Shown in pieces: positions 36,001 through 45,881 of a DNA stretch of 64,000 nucleotides. The notes beneath the pieces were generated by a model. It did no database searches. It saw only the letters and a program-made list of their open reading frames with translations, and was not told the DNA's origin. Each line of letters opens with the position of its first letter. Positions within the stretch are counted from its first letter, which is position 1. A program made the position numbers and the translations under genes. This stretch comes from Fen-330 sp050008465 (lineage in GTDB: Bacteria; Acidobacteriota; Terriglobia; Bryobacterales; Bryobacteraceae): positions 70,322 to 134,321 of the forward strand of contig JBEKMO010000001.1 of NCBI GenBank assembly GCA_050008465.1, in the 5' to 3' direction.

Positions 36001-37590
36001 CTACGGGCGGCATTCGAAATTGGCCGCATCCTGGGGGTCGCCCGCACCCTTGTAGTGCGCGTGGAGCGGATACCCGCACAAAGGCCGGCTGCGTCCTGGA
36101 AGTGCGCGCCCGGTCGCCACGAGCCGCTCGGGCGCGACGCCCTGTTCCACCCAACTTACGATCGCCGACAACGCATCGAAAGTATCGAGCGCCGCCGCGC
36201 CCCCACCGCAGTGTCCCATCCCTGGCGAAAGAAACAATCGGCTCCAACTCCGGACCTGCTCAGGTCCCCCGTTCGCCTTGGTCATGCGCTCGTAGTAGTC
36301 GACAGTGTCTAGCGGCGAGAACCAAGGGTCGCTGAGGCCGTGCCAGAAGATGAGTTTCCCTCCATGGCCCGAGAAGGTGTTCAAGTTGGTCCACTTCGAA
36401 GTCCCCGTGAGGGCCTGGGCCGGGTCCGATTCCGCCCTCTCGACGGCGGCATCCACGTCCATTCCAGTCTCGGTGAACGGACGGCCTACGGGATTCATGC
36501 CGCCGAGAAGCAGCCCGGGAATCCCCTGCGTCGCCGCGATGCCCGTATCGAAGGGAAATCCCGGATAGACCTGCCGCCCTTTCGAGTCCTTGGGGCCCGC
36601 GAAGGCTTTCTTGAGAACCTCCGCCTGCTTCATCGAGAGACAGCCTTCGGCCTTGGATCCGGCGCAAACGATCATCTTGGGATCGAACTGGCACTGCGTG
36701 TTAAACACCATACCGTCTTTCAGGCCGTCAGCGGCGTCACATGCATTCAGCAGGCCGTCGATGACGGCCTGCTTTTCGCCATCCGACAGCGCACTACGCG
36801 TGATGGGAAGCCCCTGCTCGTTCTTCGGCGCAGCCTCGTTCAGGGTGACAGCAACCCAGCGATCGCCGATGCCCGAGAAGGCGGTGCGCATCGCCGGCGC
36901 TCCGGCCACGATCCCGTCGAAATACGTCGGGTAGCGCTGGGCCATCAGCATTGCCTCGCGTCCACCGGTCGAGCACCCGGCGAAGTACGAATGGTCCGGC
37001 GGCTTGCCGTAGTACTGCGCGATGATGCGCTTGGCGACCTCTGTGAAGCGGCCGATGGCCGCATACGCGAAGTCGAGGCTCGCCTGTTGGTCCTGCAAGA
37101 AGCTCGCGTCGAAACCGCGGCGCCCCTGGTGACCGGTGTCGGTGCTGCCCACGGCAAATCCCCGGGCCAGCCCGGGTTCGGCGCCTGCGGCGGAGGCGCC
37201 CACGGGAGGCAGGACAGCTCCGTTGAGTCCCCCGCCTCCCTGCAACAGGAAACGGCCATTCCAGTTCTCGGGCAGCGCGAGAGCGAACCCGATCCCGTAC
37301 GTCACGCCCGCGGCGCCGGTTCGCCGGTCGATGACTCCATCGAGACGGCAGTAGGCAGGCAACTTCGTCGCGGATGGGCCGGCCCCCGGAAAAGCCGGAG
37401 GCGCCGCGCCCGCGGGAATCCACTCGCTCCCAGTGACTGTGAGCGCCACGCCGGGCACTTGCAATTGCTTCAGCGTAGCGCAAGCCGCGGCCATAGGTGC
37501 GGAGCCTTGGGTTCCGCCGGGCTGCGCCGCGAGATTCAGGATCAGCAGAGGAGCCAGCGCAAGTGCTCGAAATGCAAATGGAATTGACAT
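36001..37590 (-). CDS. Tannase/feruloyl esterase family protein
   Basis: Secreted esterase of 529 residues. The signal peptide is LALAPLLILNLAAQ. Family marks: a Cys near the start (CATLKQL), GRFLLQGGGGLNG, the nucleophile GCSTGGREAM with adjacent Cys-Ser, and SPGMGHCGGG, which holds the catalytic His-Cys of the CS-D-HC triad. Members hydrolyse gallate or ferulate esters of plant polyphenols and polysaccharides. ATG with AGGAG upstream. Confidence 0.9.
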   Translation of the reverse strand: MSIPFAFRALALAPLLILNLAAQPGGTQGSAPMAAACATLKQLQVPGVALTVTGSEWIPAGAAPPAFPGAGPSATKLPAYCRLDGVIDRRTGAAGVTYGIGFALALPENWNGRFLLQGGGGLNGAVLPPVGASAAGAEPGLARGFAVGSTDTGHQGRRGFDASFLQDQQASLDFAYAAIGRFTEVAKRIIAQYYGKPPDHSYFAGCSTGGREAMLMAQRYPTYFDGIVAGAPAMRTAFSGIGDRWVAVTLNEAAPKNEQGLPITRSALSDGEKQAVIDGLLNACDAADGLKDGMVFNTQCQFDPKMIVCAGSKAEGCLSMKQAEVLKKAFAGPKDSKGRQVYPGFPFDTGIAATQGIPGLLLGGMNPVGRPFTETGMDVDAAVERAESDPAQALTGTSKWTNLNTFSGHGGKLIFWHGLSDPWFSPLDTVDYYERMTKANGGPEQVRSWSRLFLSPGMGHCGGGAAALDTFDALSAIVSWVEQGVAPERLVATGRALPGRSRPLCGYPLHAHYKGAGDPQDAANFECRP

Positions 37591-37639
37591 GCGGTTCTCT
37601 CCTGTCGTGCCGCGCGGGCGTCAACCGCCGCCGTCGCAC

Positions 37640-38623
37640 TCATTGCTCATCGTACCCTGTGACCTTGCGGACCCAAATGCTCCGGAAGAACGGGTTGAAG
37701 CGCTCCCCGTGATTCTGGAGCGCGAGCGGGCCTTCCGCATCGTGAGGTGCGTAGACGGCGACCCGCCCGTGGACCGGAACGCCGATCAAGGCCTGACGGT
37801 TCTGCACGATCACACCATTATGGATCAGCGTGACGTAAGCAGGCCTCAAGCGGTCAGAGTCCGGCGGCTCCCAAATGATGTCATAGGTCTGCCACTCTCC
37901 AGGCCGGCGCGAAGCGTTCACAAGCGGCGGGAACTGTCCGTATATCGATCCGGCGGAGCCGTCCGCGTACGTCTGGTTCTGATAGGAATCGAGAACCTGA
38001 ATCTCGTAGCGCCCCATGAGGAAGATGCCGCTGTTGCTTCGCATCTGGCTCTTGCTGACGATGACCGGGTTGCTGGCCCATTCAATATGGGTTTGGAGCG
38101 GCCCGCGGAAAACGGCCTTGCTCTGAATTCCTCCGGCGCCCTGCACCGCCGTGACATAGCCGTTCTCGAACTTCCACTGCGGGGGACCCGGCGGTGAAGG
38201 GGCCGCGGCGGCGCGCCCGAATCCACGCGGGCTGCTCACCCAGTTCTGACGGTAGGCGGCCTCCGTTCCGTCAAGAAGCACCAGGGCGTCGGAGGGCGCC
38301 TTACCGATCCGCTCCGGCGGGCTTTCCGTCCCCGGCGTGACAACTCGCGGGTCGGGACGGGCAATGTCGTGGACGCGCCACTTCTGGCCGGGCAACAAAG
38401 GCGTGTTGCAGTAGCCAGGGCCGCCGTCGTACTCGGCTCGCTCCCAGGGTTGTCCCTGGGGGTTGAGCGGTTCCGCTGTGGACTGGCGGGCTCCCGGGCA
38501 GTCTTTCGGGGGCGCCGCCGGAGGTTGCTGCTGCGGCCACGTGTAACTCGCCGGCATGGCCGCGAGGAGAACGCCCGCGCACAACGTGCGCCGATGCATC
38601 TTCCGTTGGTCCCCATCCTTCAC
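37640..38623 (-). CDS. DUF1080 (3-keto-disaccharide hydrolase) domain protein
   Basis: Secreted beta-jelly-roll protein of 327 residues with a GTG start at 38623 (GGAG upstream) or an ATG at 38599. After a signal peptide and a Pro-rich stretch, the DUF1080 domain runs from LVLLDGTEAAYRQNW to the end, with RSNSGIFLMGRYEIQVLDSY and GEWQTYDIIWEPP. DUF1080 proteins include 3-keto-glycoside hydrolases; many are uncharacterised and the specificity here is unknown. Confidence 0.85.
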   Translation of the reverse strand: MKDGDQRKMHRRTLCAGVLLAAMPASYTWPQQQPPAAPPKDCPGARQSTAEPLNPQGQPWERAEYDGGPGYCNTPLLPGQKWRVHDIARPDPRVVTPGTESPPERIGKAPSDALVLLDGTEAAYRQNWVSSPRGFGRAAAAPSPPGPPQWKFENGYVTAVQGAGGIQSKAVFRGPLQTHIEWASNPVIVSKSQMRSNSGIFLMGRYEIQVLDSYQNQTYADGSAGSIYGQFPPLVNASRRPGEWQTYDIIWEPPDSDRLRPAYVTLIHNGVIVQNRQALIGVPVHGRVAVYAPHDAEGPLALQNHGERFNPFFRSIWVRKVTGYDEQ

Positions 38624-38648
38624 GCCAGGATCTCCTTTGTTCGTCCGG

Positions 38649-40217
38649 TTACTGGGGCCGCGGCGCGGCGTTGGCCGTGCGTCTCCACTCGAAGTAGGCG
38701 TCGAGACCCTTCAGCCCGTCCTCGCTCACCACGGGGCCAGCGTGTGCGGTTCCCTTGAAGTGCATCATTTGCGGCCTGGCCTCGCTGAACGCCGGCCACT
38801 TGGGCAAGCCCTTTCCGTTTGGGTCGCCACGCTTGGCGAAGTTGGTCCAATACGTGGCCATTGTCTCAGAAATCGCACGATCCTCCGCTGTCGGGGCCGG
38901 CTGGTTAGGTCCTTGCCCGAGGTGCTGAAAGACGTACGAGAGCTCCCCGCCGTGCATCGCGCCGAAGCCAGCCCGAGGAGAACCGGCAGGGTAGTCCGGG
39001 TGCTGGTCGAAGTAGAACAGGAACGCTTTCGATTTGCCGGTTTTTGTTTGCAGACGGGCCCAGGTCCAGGTGTGCCAGCCGAACGCAGCGTCCCGCGTCA
39101 GGTCGCGCGCCGTCTTGGCAATGACTCCGTCTCCAGCCGGGTAGAGGGCGATAAGCTTTTCGGCAAAGGGGCCATAGCGCTCGCGCACGCTCTTGACATA
39201 GGCGTCGGGCGTGCGAGCAGGCGAGAAGAGGGCGCCCTCGTCGGAGTTGTAACCCACCAGGATGGGCGTACCGTTTTGACGCCCCGCCTGATAGGTCTTG
39301 TATTGGTCGCCCGCGATGACCCAACCGTCGACAACGGGCCATGCCATGCCGCGCTGAGCCCGGCTCGTGGCCAGCACTTTGTCGGCCGACAGTTGGCGCA
39401 TCTCCGCGACAGTGGAGGCACCTGCCGCCGCGGCCCAGGCTTCGCCCGCACGCTCAGCAGCAGCGAGAAGCCCCATGTTCTCACCAGGCCCCCCGCCTCC
39501 GCTGCGTACCGGTCCAAAAGAACCGCCACTCTGAGAAATGGCGCCTTGGAACAGGCCCTTGGCAAGCGGCGAGGCGCAGAGCATGCTCACCGCCACACCG
39601 CCGGCCGACTCGCCGAAGATGGTCACCCGCTTGGGATCGCCGCCGAACGCGGAGATGTTCTTCTGAACCCACTGGAGGGCTGAAATCACGTCCAGCAGTC
39701 CGTAGTTGCCCGATACATGCGTGGCGTTCTCGGCGCTGAGACCGGGGTGCGCCAGGAAACCGAGCGTTCCAAGGCGGTAGCCGGTCGACACCACGACCAC
39801 TCCCTTCTTCGCCAGTTGCTCGCCGCTGTAGAACCGCTCCGCAGTCGCTCCCGCCGTGAATCCGCCGCCATGGATCCAGAAGAGGACCGCCGACCGCTCT
39901 TTGGATGTCTTGGCCGGCGTCCAGACGTTGAGGTACAGGCAGTCTTCGCTGGGCGCCGGCAGGTTCACGATCGCCGGATTCGATTGAATGCAGGCAGGCC
40001 CGAACTTGTCGGCGGTCCGCACCCCCTGCCACTTCGGGGCCGGCCCTGGGGGGCGCCAGCGGAGATCGCCGACTGGCGGAGCCGCGAACGGGATGCCCCG
40101 GTAGACGGTAAGCCCCTCTTCGACGGTCCCTGAAACAAGGCCGCCTTCGGTCTTGACAGGCGCAGCGAACGCAACGGCCGCAGACAGCATCAGAACGGGA
40201 ATCGAGATCGCCTTCAT
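38649..40217 (-). CDS. Secreted carboxylesterase type B
   Basis: Alpha/beta hydrolase of about 522 residues from the ATG at 40217 (GGAGG upstream; an upstream in-frame ATG at 40256 lacks one). Signal peptide ISIPVLMLSAAVAFA. Family marks: GIPFAAPPVGDLRWRPP, EDCLYLNVWTPA, oxyanion GGGFTAG, nucleophile GESAGG, the Glu of GYNSDEGALF and a late His in FGAMHGGELSY. Homologous to the gene at 55896-57491. Likely removes acyl groups from plant polymers; the substrate is not readable. Confidence 0.9.
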   Translation of the reverse strand: MKAISIPVLMLSAAVAFAAPVKTEGGLVSGTVEEGLTVYRGIPFAAPPVGDLRWRPPGPAPKWQGVRTADKFGPACIQSNPAIVNLPAPSEDCLYLNVWTPAKTSKERSAVLFWIHGGGFTAGATAERFYSGEQLAKKGVVVVSTGYRLGTLGFLAHPGLSAENATHVSGNYGLLDVISALQWVQKNISAFGGDPKRVTIFGESAGGVAVSMLCASPLAKGLFQGAISQSGGSFGPVRSGGGGPGENMGLLAAAERAGEAWAAAAGASTVAEMRQLSADKVLATSRAQRGMAWPVVDGWVIAGDQYKTYQAGRQNGTPILVGYNSDEGALFSPARTPDAYVKSVRERYGPFAEKLIALYPAGDGVIAKTARDLTRDAAFGWHTWTWARLQTKTGKSKAFLFYFDQHPDYPAGSPRAGFGAMHGGELSYVFQHLGQGPNQPAPTAEDRAISETMATYWTNFAKRGDPNGKGLPKWPAFSEARPQMMHFKGTAHAGPVVSEDGLKGLDAYFEWRRTANAAPRPQ

Positions 40218-40295
40218 CGGTAAACGGCCTCCTTCCGAGCGTATTGGACGAATCAATAGGATGTAGAGCCCGGCGGCGGACCGTTTGCACGACCG

Positions 40296-41120
40296 CTACG
40301 GGAGCGCCTTCTGAATTGCAGCGGCGGCGATGGGGACCATTACTTTGTACCCTTCCGCGTTAGGGTGCAGACCGTCGTTGGAGTATGCATCCTTGAGCCA
40401 GCCCTTCTCGTCAACGAGGGCCGAGAAGTAATCCACGTAGATCGCGTTCACCCGCCCCGCATAGTCTCTCATCCACGCGTTCAGCTTGAGGATGTCTCCC
40501 GGTGGATGCCCCTCAGTCATCTTCATCGCCCTCATCGGACCGCGACCCGGGACGGGCGCCGGCGGCTGATCGCCTTGTCCGCTCTGCCTCAGAAATGGGT
40601 AGTCGCTCACCGGCAAGATCGAGCACAGGATGACCTTGATACCATGCTGTTGCGCCAATTCCGTCATGGCCATGATGTTCTGCTGGATCATCTCCGCGGT
40701 CGTCGGGCCCGTGTTGCCGGCGATGTCGTTAGTGCCGGCCAATAGGATCATCGCGACCGGCTTGAGCTCGATGACGTCGGGATACATGCGAACGAGCATC
40801 TGCGGAGTGGTCTGGCCGCCGATACCGCGATTCACATAAGGCTTGTCTGTGAAGTACTCGCCGAGCTTCCAGAGGTCAGTGATCGAGTCGCCCATGAAGA
40901 CGACCCGCTTCGGATCCGCCGGTAGCTTCTTCAGCTCCTGGTTGGCCTTGTGGTACCGGCCAAGCTGGTTCCAGTCCCGCAGTTGATCGGCGAGGCCCCG
41001 CGCAGTCAAAGCCAGGCAGCAATTGGATCGCGGCGGATTGAACTCATCCACCAGTTGGGCGCATGCGTATCCGCCAGTCAACAGAGCACCGAGTATCAGA
41101 GAGAACGGTTGTCGCAGCAT
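40296..41120 (-). CDS. Secreted SGNH/GDSL lipase-esterase
   Basis: A 274-residue SGNH hydrolase with signal peptide (LILGALLTGGYACAQ). It shows block I VVFMGDSITDLW, block II NRGIGGQTT, block III LLAGTNDIAG and block V DGLHPNAEGY. This form is common among acetylxylan or platelet-activating-factor-acetylhydrolase-like esterases beside polysaccharide genes. Placed 43 bp after the ceramidase-like gene. Confidence 0.88.
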   Translation of the reverse strand: MLRQPFSLILGALLTGGYACAQLVDEFNPPRSNCCLALTARGLADQLRDWNQLGRYHKANQELKKLPADPKRVVFMGDSITDLWKLGEYFTDKPYVNRGIGGQTTPQMLVRMYPDVIELKPVAMILLAGTNDIAGNTGPTTAEMIQQNIMAMTELAQQHGIKVILCSILPVSDYPFLRQSGQGDQPPAPVPGRGPMRAMKMTEGHPPGDILKLNAWMRDYAGRVNAIYVDYFSALVDEKGWLKDAYSNDGLHPNAEGYKVMVPIAAAAIQKALP

Positions 41121-41163
41121 GGGGCCTCCTGCCTTCAGGAAACAACTATACCGCGAAGCCTAC

Positions 41164-42519
41164 TCACGGCTTCGCGGGCTCCGCGATCAGATCCAGGATT
41201 CCGTTGACAATCGACGTCTCCGCGCATCCTGGCTGTAGTCTCGAAGAGAGCACCTCGAAGGTGTACATGCCATATGCAGCGTCGTTCGGTATGTATCCTG
41301 AACGCGCCGATCCGTTGGTGAGCGTAGCCATCATGGTCATGGCGTAAGGCGACTCCTGCTTCAGCCGCTGGGCGATCAGATTGAAGACTTCCCCGTTGAC
41401 TCCGCCGATTGCGACGTCGCCCACCTTCAGCAGACTGAGCCGGATGTCCACCGGCGGGCCGTCCTTGTAGGTGCCCACGAATCCGGCTCGCCCCGTATTC
41501 GTGCGCTCGCGTCCAGGACAACTGATCGTCTTCTGGCCTCCGAATACCTTCACATTGGATTCGGTGCGTTCGATGCTTCGCATCACGTGAAGCACTTCCT
41601 CACCGAGGAGCTGGCCCATGGACAAGATCATCTGCTTCTGCTGGTTCATGAGCTTGGCCACGGCGGGATTGTTTCTATCCAGCCCTTGTCCGCCGGGAGG
41701 CATCGAATTGCTGATGTCGATCCCGCGCTTGGCGTATTCCTTGATCCGGATTTCCCGAAGGTCGTAGGTCTGCTGGAAATAGACCGGGTTCTGATCGCCG
41801 CAGGCTCCGGTCGACCACACCGCAACCACCTTGTCGTCCAAGGAGTCCTCAATGTATTTTGAGGCGGCCCCTGGGGCGTCGGCGCTTACCATATCCAGTT
41901 GGCCGACGGTTACGGCGTGCATGGCATAGTTGTAGTACACGGCGATGGGCTCGCCGCTAAGGGTCTCGAATTTGACGACCGCGACCGTCTTGTCGGACGG
42001 CCCTTCGTAGTTGGGCCCTTCCCACCAGCGCCTCGTCTTGGGATCGATGATGTTGCGGTTTACGTTGATGTAGGAAACGCCCGCGCCGTAGCCCATCCTG
42101 GCAGGCACCAGCCGCTGTTTCGCCGTCTTGACGGATTCGACGATCTTCTGCGTGAGATCCGGCCCACCGCGCAGCATCGCGCTGTGGGTGTGGGTAGCTG
42201 TCAGCAATACGTTCGAGGCGGGTATTCCCAGGTCGCGCTCGAGCTGCTCGGCAACCGCGCGCCAGACCGGGTCGGGGAGGACGCCGGTATCCACCGTGAT
42301 CAACGCCGCACTGCTGTTCCCGCTTTCCAGGACGATGGATCTCGCGTAGAGCCGGTCCAAGATGCCGAGGCTGTTCTTCGGCAGATCCGCCGCTGCCGGC
42401 GTCACGTCCACCTTGGCGGCTCCTACTCGCAGCGCAGCGCCCTGAGAGGCCTGCGCGGCCCCAACGTGCGAAGCCCCGGCTATCAGCATGGTAAGGAAGA
42501 TCGTGAAATTCGCTCTCAT
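41164..42519 (-). CDS. Neutral/alkaline non-lysosomal ceramidase N-terminal domain protein
   Basis: Secreted protein of about 451 residues. The ATG at 42519 has AGGAG upstream and follows an in-frame TTG. After the signal peptide, RVGAAKVDVTPA and LLTATHTHSAMLRG match the ceramidase N-terminal domain, where the His pair of THTHS binds zinc. A second metal region is YYNYAMHAVTVG. Many bacterial members lack proof of ceramide activity, so general amidase/hydrolase is the safer reading. First gene of the seven-hydrolase run. Confidence 0.8.
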   Translation of the reverse strand: MRANFTIFLTMLIAGASHVGAAQASQGAALRVGAAKVDVTPAAADLPKNSLGILDRLYARSIVLESGNSSAALITVDTGVLPDPVWRAVAEQLERDLGIPASNVLLTATHTHSAMLRGGPDLTQKIVESVKTAKQRLVPARMGYGAGVSYINVNRNIIDPKTRRWWEGPNYEGPSDKTVAVVKFETLSGEPIAVYYNYAMHAVTVGQLDMVSADAPGAASKYIEDSLDDKVVAVWSTGACGDQNPVYFQQTYDLREIRIKEYAKRGIDISNSMPPGGQGLDRNNPAVAKLMNQQKQMILSMGQLLGEEVLHVMRSIERTESNVKVFGGQKTISCPGRERTNTGRAGFVGTYKDGPPVDIRLSLLKVGDVAIGGVNGEVFNLIAQRLKQESPYAMTMMATLTNGSARSGYIPNDAAYGMYTFEVLSSRLQPGCAETSIVNGILDLIAEPAKP

Positions 42520-42546
42520 CAATTCTCTCCTACTTCAATTGCCGAA

Positions 42547-42580
42547 CGAGGGTCGTCTTGGCAGCCTCGATCGACCCTCG
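42547..42580. terminator. Hairpin downstream of the TonB receptor remnant
   Basis: cgagggtcg (42547-42555) pairs with cgaccctcg (42572-42580), a 9 bp stem in the gap between the receptor remnant stop and the ceramidase start. No T-run follows, so terminator function is uncertain. Confidence 0.4.
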
Positions 42581-42622
42581 GCCCGGCGTACATCGCCTAG
42601 CTTACTATTGTCTTCTGGTCAG

Positions 42623-43300
42623 TTAGAACCTGAGCGTGCCATTGACCTGCATCGTACGGCCGTCCGAGGCCGACGTCACTTTGCCGAATGCGGGTGAGAG
42701 CAGGTTCGCACTGGGCGCGCCCCAACGCACGAAGTTGAACGGATTCGTGGCGTCTACGCTGAAATCGAAGTCCAAGCGCTCTTTGAGCTTGAAGACCCTG
42801 CCCACAGTCAGCGCCTCCTGCTTGCCCCAGAATCCACGGACCCAACTGAGGGTTGGCGCAAGATTGCCAAAATTGAATCCGGTGGCCGTCGTGAATGCGG
42901 CGGCGTTCAGGTACTTGCTGGTCGCAGGGTCAAACGCGTCAGGGTTGGTCGTCAAGTAGGGTGACACGCCGGAGACGGCGTTGTTCCGCTGGCTGTAGCC
43001 TACCGACCCCAGGGCGCCCGCAACGCCTGAGAGGCTGAGCGGAGCTCCGGAGTTGTACTTGACGAAACCGTTCACCTTCCAACCTGAGACGATGCCGTTG
43101 ATGATACGGGAGTCCGTGCTCAGGAGCGCCTTGCCCTTTCCGAAGGGAAGGCTGTAGGCCCAACTGAAGCTGAAGGTGAGCGCCGGTTGCGCATCCAACT
43201 GCATGAGCCTGGCACCGGGATACTGGTCCGCAACCATGGTGAAGCCCTTGCTCCAGGTAAACGGGCTCGCGAAGGCGACAACGCGTAGGTGATTGAAAAG
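42623..43300 (-). pseudogene. C-terminal remnant of an Oar-like TonB-dependent receptor
   Basis: Barrel-end sequence of the same class as the receptor at 15533-19057: FSWAYSLPFGKGK, IVSGWKVNGFVKYNSGAPL, LDFDFSVDATNPFNFVRWG and a final TMQVNGTLRF. About 220 codons remain of some 1100. The homologous frame begins directly beside the tRNA-Pro fragment at 43303, so the 5' part was lost in the rearrangement that left that fragment. It probably once headed the hydrolase operon that follows. Confidence 0.82.
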
Positions 43301-43302
43301 GT

Positions 43303-43352
43303 TGGCCGGGGCGAGTGGATTCGAACCACCGACCTCCTGGTCCCGAACCAGG
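43303..43352 (-). pseudogene. 3' fragment of tRNA-Pro(CGG), probable attachment-site remnant
   Basis: On the minus strand: anticodon stem CCTGG, loop TTCGGGA (anticodon CGG), stem CCAGG, then a T arm GGTGGTTCGAATCCACT, acceptor CGCCCCG, G and CCA. The 5' acceptor, D arm and first bases are missing; unrelated AT-richer DNA precedes the anticodon stem. Same architecture as the tRNA-Leu fragment at 23087. Confidence 0.8.
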
Positions 43353-43589
43353 ATGACGAAGAAAATGAATGACTTAGCTGTAGGCATAGCGGTTGTCAGC
43401 GGTTGCGACACGTTCTTTCTCGCTAGCCGCTTGCTGCCGATCTCGGCAGCAGACGTAGCAAGCCGTCACACCCTCTCCATGCACAGGGTGGGCATAGTAT
43501 TGGGCATAGTTGGCAGCGCGCTAGACACTTCTGCCGCACCGGTCCTCGGGGAGCGCTGTCTCGTCTGGTGGCAGCGCCTAATCGCAGGC
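43353..43589. other. Unassigned DNA beside the tRNA-Pro fragment
   Basis: Contains two close copies of gggcatagt (around 43490 and 43503) and no credible gene. It may be the tail of an integrase-bearing element, but nothing proves it. Confidence 0.3.
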
Positions 43590-43915
43590 TCAGCCGCGAG
43601 GCCGGCTACGCCTGACGAGACCGGCGGGCGCCGAGTGGAGTGCGCTGCCGCGAGCGGGCGGCCTCCATCATCGGTATGCCTGGAAAGCCGCGGCGTAAGC
43701 ACGGAGCGACACAGTGGTAAGCCGGTCGCTGCGAGCAGTGGACGTGTCCCTCGCGACGCATCTGCGCGCCCTTCATGCGTTCTCGCGGCGCGCCGAGTCT
43801 TCTCTACGGCGTCCTGCCGCCAGGCGGTGCGGCCGGATCGATCTCGGAGGCCCTGCCCTTAACATGGTGCATAGCCTCCCGGACGGCTCCGGACTCGAGC
43901 ATGGCGACCGGCGGG
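43590..43915 (+). mobile_element. Decayed 3' end of a second copy of the integrase-core IS
   Basis: Encodes the end of the same transposase (GLHHRYAWKAA near 43675-43695) and then aligns with 26437-26654: shared landmarks are gcgacacagt, gcgcccttca, cttaacatg, cctcccggac and ggcgaccg. The match ends near 43915, which sets the right end of this IS family. The remnant cuts off the C-terminus of the histidine kinase on the opposite strand. Confidence 0.7.
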
Positions 43916-45759
43916 ACTCCGGAGGACAATCGTTTAATGACCGCCAGCCTGTCGGGATCGATGCCGATGCCTTTGTCGCGGACTGAAAAGCAGAGCGTGA
44001 CGCTGCCTCTCTCGCCCGGCGCTGCCTCCGCAGGCCTGTGACACTCCACATGAATGGCGACGCTTCCGGTCTCGGTGAACTTGATCGCGTTTCCAGCCAG
44101 GTTCAACAGCACCTGGTTCAGGCGGCCGCTGTCACACACTAATCCGTCCGGAACCGATGAGTCGACACTCATCGAGAAGTCCAGACCCTTCTTGCGGGCG
44201 GTGACCGTGAGAACGGCCGCGACGCGGTTCAGAAACTCGCGGAGTTGGAAGGGGGCCGGATCGAGTTTCATGCGGCCGGCCTCGATTCTTGAAAGGTCGA
44301 GGATATCGTTGATCACGGTCAGCAGCGACCAGCCGCACTGCTTGACCAGGTCCAGATAGTGGCGCCGCTCGTGCTCCTGTCCGGCTTCCATCGCCAGGTC
44401 AGCCATGCCGAGAATTCCGTGCAGGGGCGTGGGAATCTCGTGACTCATGTTGGCGAGGAAGTCGGATTTCGCGCGGTTCGCGGCTTCCGCCGCCTCTTTG
44501 AGTGCCGCCGCTTCGTCGAGTTGCCGCCGGATAGTCTGTGTCTGCCGCTTGAGGCGTGCGCGCAGGACGGCCACCCAGCACAGGGCGGCCAGCGTCGCCG
44601 TAGACACGACCGCAAGCACCAGCAGCGCATGAGCGGCGGTCCACCATGAGGGGGCCCTCAGCAAGACCACATCCTGGGGCGACCGAAGCAGGATGCGGAA
44701 CGATTTCGGACGCTCGCCGCCCGTACCCGCCGTCTGTTCCTGGGCCTCGAATTGCACCGAGCAGATTCCTGTGACCCTGAGAACCGAACCCGGCTCCCAA
44801 GGGGTCTCATCGTTCGGGAAATCCCGAGGCAGAACGGCCACGAAAATGGAATTTGCCGACGACAGCACCAGATCCTGATCGTCGGCGGAACGGTCCTGCC
44901 CGATCAGACGCCCGTCGATCCGGAGGAGCGTGTTATCGTGCTCCGCTCCGAATGCCTGCGCGGAAGTGATACTGCGAGGTGCGGGCGGGTGGCCGCGGCC
45001 CGCCCGCCGGAAAGTCGCGTCATACAGCGACAGCGAGTCCCCATTCGAACGGGAACCCCACCACGTCGACCACATCGCCCGTTTCGAGCTTCGACGACTG
45101 AGCGGCCTGAACGCATAACCCACCGCTCTGATCCTCGATGCACAGTGTTTGGCCGGGCCAGTAGAGCGTAACGTGACCGCGCACGTGGACCCGGTGAAGA
45201 TATGTGAGACCGGGCGTGAACCGCAACACGCCAGCCGTTGGAACCGTGGCCAATGCGAACGGATCCGCCGGCCCGGCCTCCACGATTCCCACCTGGGCAA
45301 GGGTCTGGAAGAAGACACGCCCTCCGACGGTCATGCGGTTCCCGATATACCGCGGCGCGGCGTTGCCACGGATGCGGACCTGCGCGTCCAGAAGGCGCCC
45401 GTAGTCGGCGCCTGGCTCTCGCACGGTGGTCGCGCTCACTAGGCTGCCACCGGCATCGATGTCGAGCGTGACGTTTTGGCCGATCTTGCGCACGCGGCGA
45501 ACCAGCCCCTCGATCTCCACCCACGCGCAGTCGTAGGTCCCGGTGTGCAATTGAGAAGGACCGACGCGACGGGCCTCGGGCAGCCTCAGATACGAGCCGG
45601 TCAGACGGACGAGAAGCCGGTCGACAATCGGCGCGAATCTTCCGGGACCGCTGACGCCCTCGATGTCGATCTCCGATCCTGCGCGGATCGGAAGCAGCGG
45701 CCGCGCCGGCAGCGCGACGAAAACACAGCCGGTTGCATCGCACACGAACAGCACTCCCC
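43916..45759 (-). pseudogene. Histidine kinase, main part (interrupted, frameshifted, 3'-truncated)
   Basis: Sensor kinase with tandem OB-like periplasmic modules (FVCDATGCVFVALPARPLLP; LCIEDQSGGLCVQAAQ), a transmembrane helix (ALLVLAVVSTATLAALCWVAVL), a HisKA box NMSHEIPTPLHGILGM and N and G1 boxes (NAIKFTETG; DKGIGIDPDRL). Four defects are visible: separation from its N-terminus by the 4 kb IS21-like element, a one-base frameshift near 45030-45060 (frame change after GFPFEWG), Pro where the box normally has Arg, and loss of G2 and the end at the IS remnant near 43915. Its open frame continues to 43804 with unrelated codons. Confidence 0.83.
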
Positions 45760-45766
45760 CACTGGG
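45760..45766. repeat. Target-site duplication, left copy
   Basis: cactggg directly precedes the element's left end and recurs at 49779-49785. Seven bp is within the 4-8 bp range known for IS21-family elements. Confidence 0.8.
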
Positions 45767-45819
45767 CTTCGGCGCTCGCCAGAAATGACCCACCCCTGCT
45801 CCCCAGAAGTGACCCACCC
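45767..45819. repeat. Left terminal inverted repeat with two TnpA-type motifs
   Basis: Two direct copies of CCAGAARTGACCCACC lie about 26 bp apart (near 45778 and 45804). They match, in inverted orientation, the motifs at the right end. Confidence 0.78.
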
Positions 45820-45881
45820 GTTCGGTAGCTGACCATCATTCGGGCCTTGCAGTGCGGTGCGGAAATCATGGAACGATCCCC

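Noticed and set aside
43303..43411. Complete tRNA-Pro gene
   Set aside because: Sequence before the anticodon stem does not form a D arm or pair with the CGCCCCG acceptor strand.
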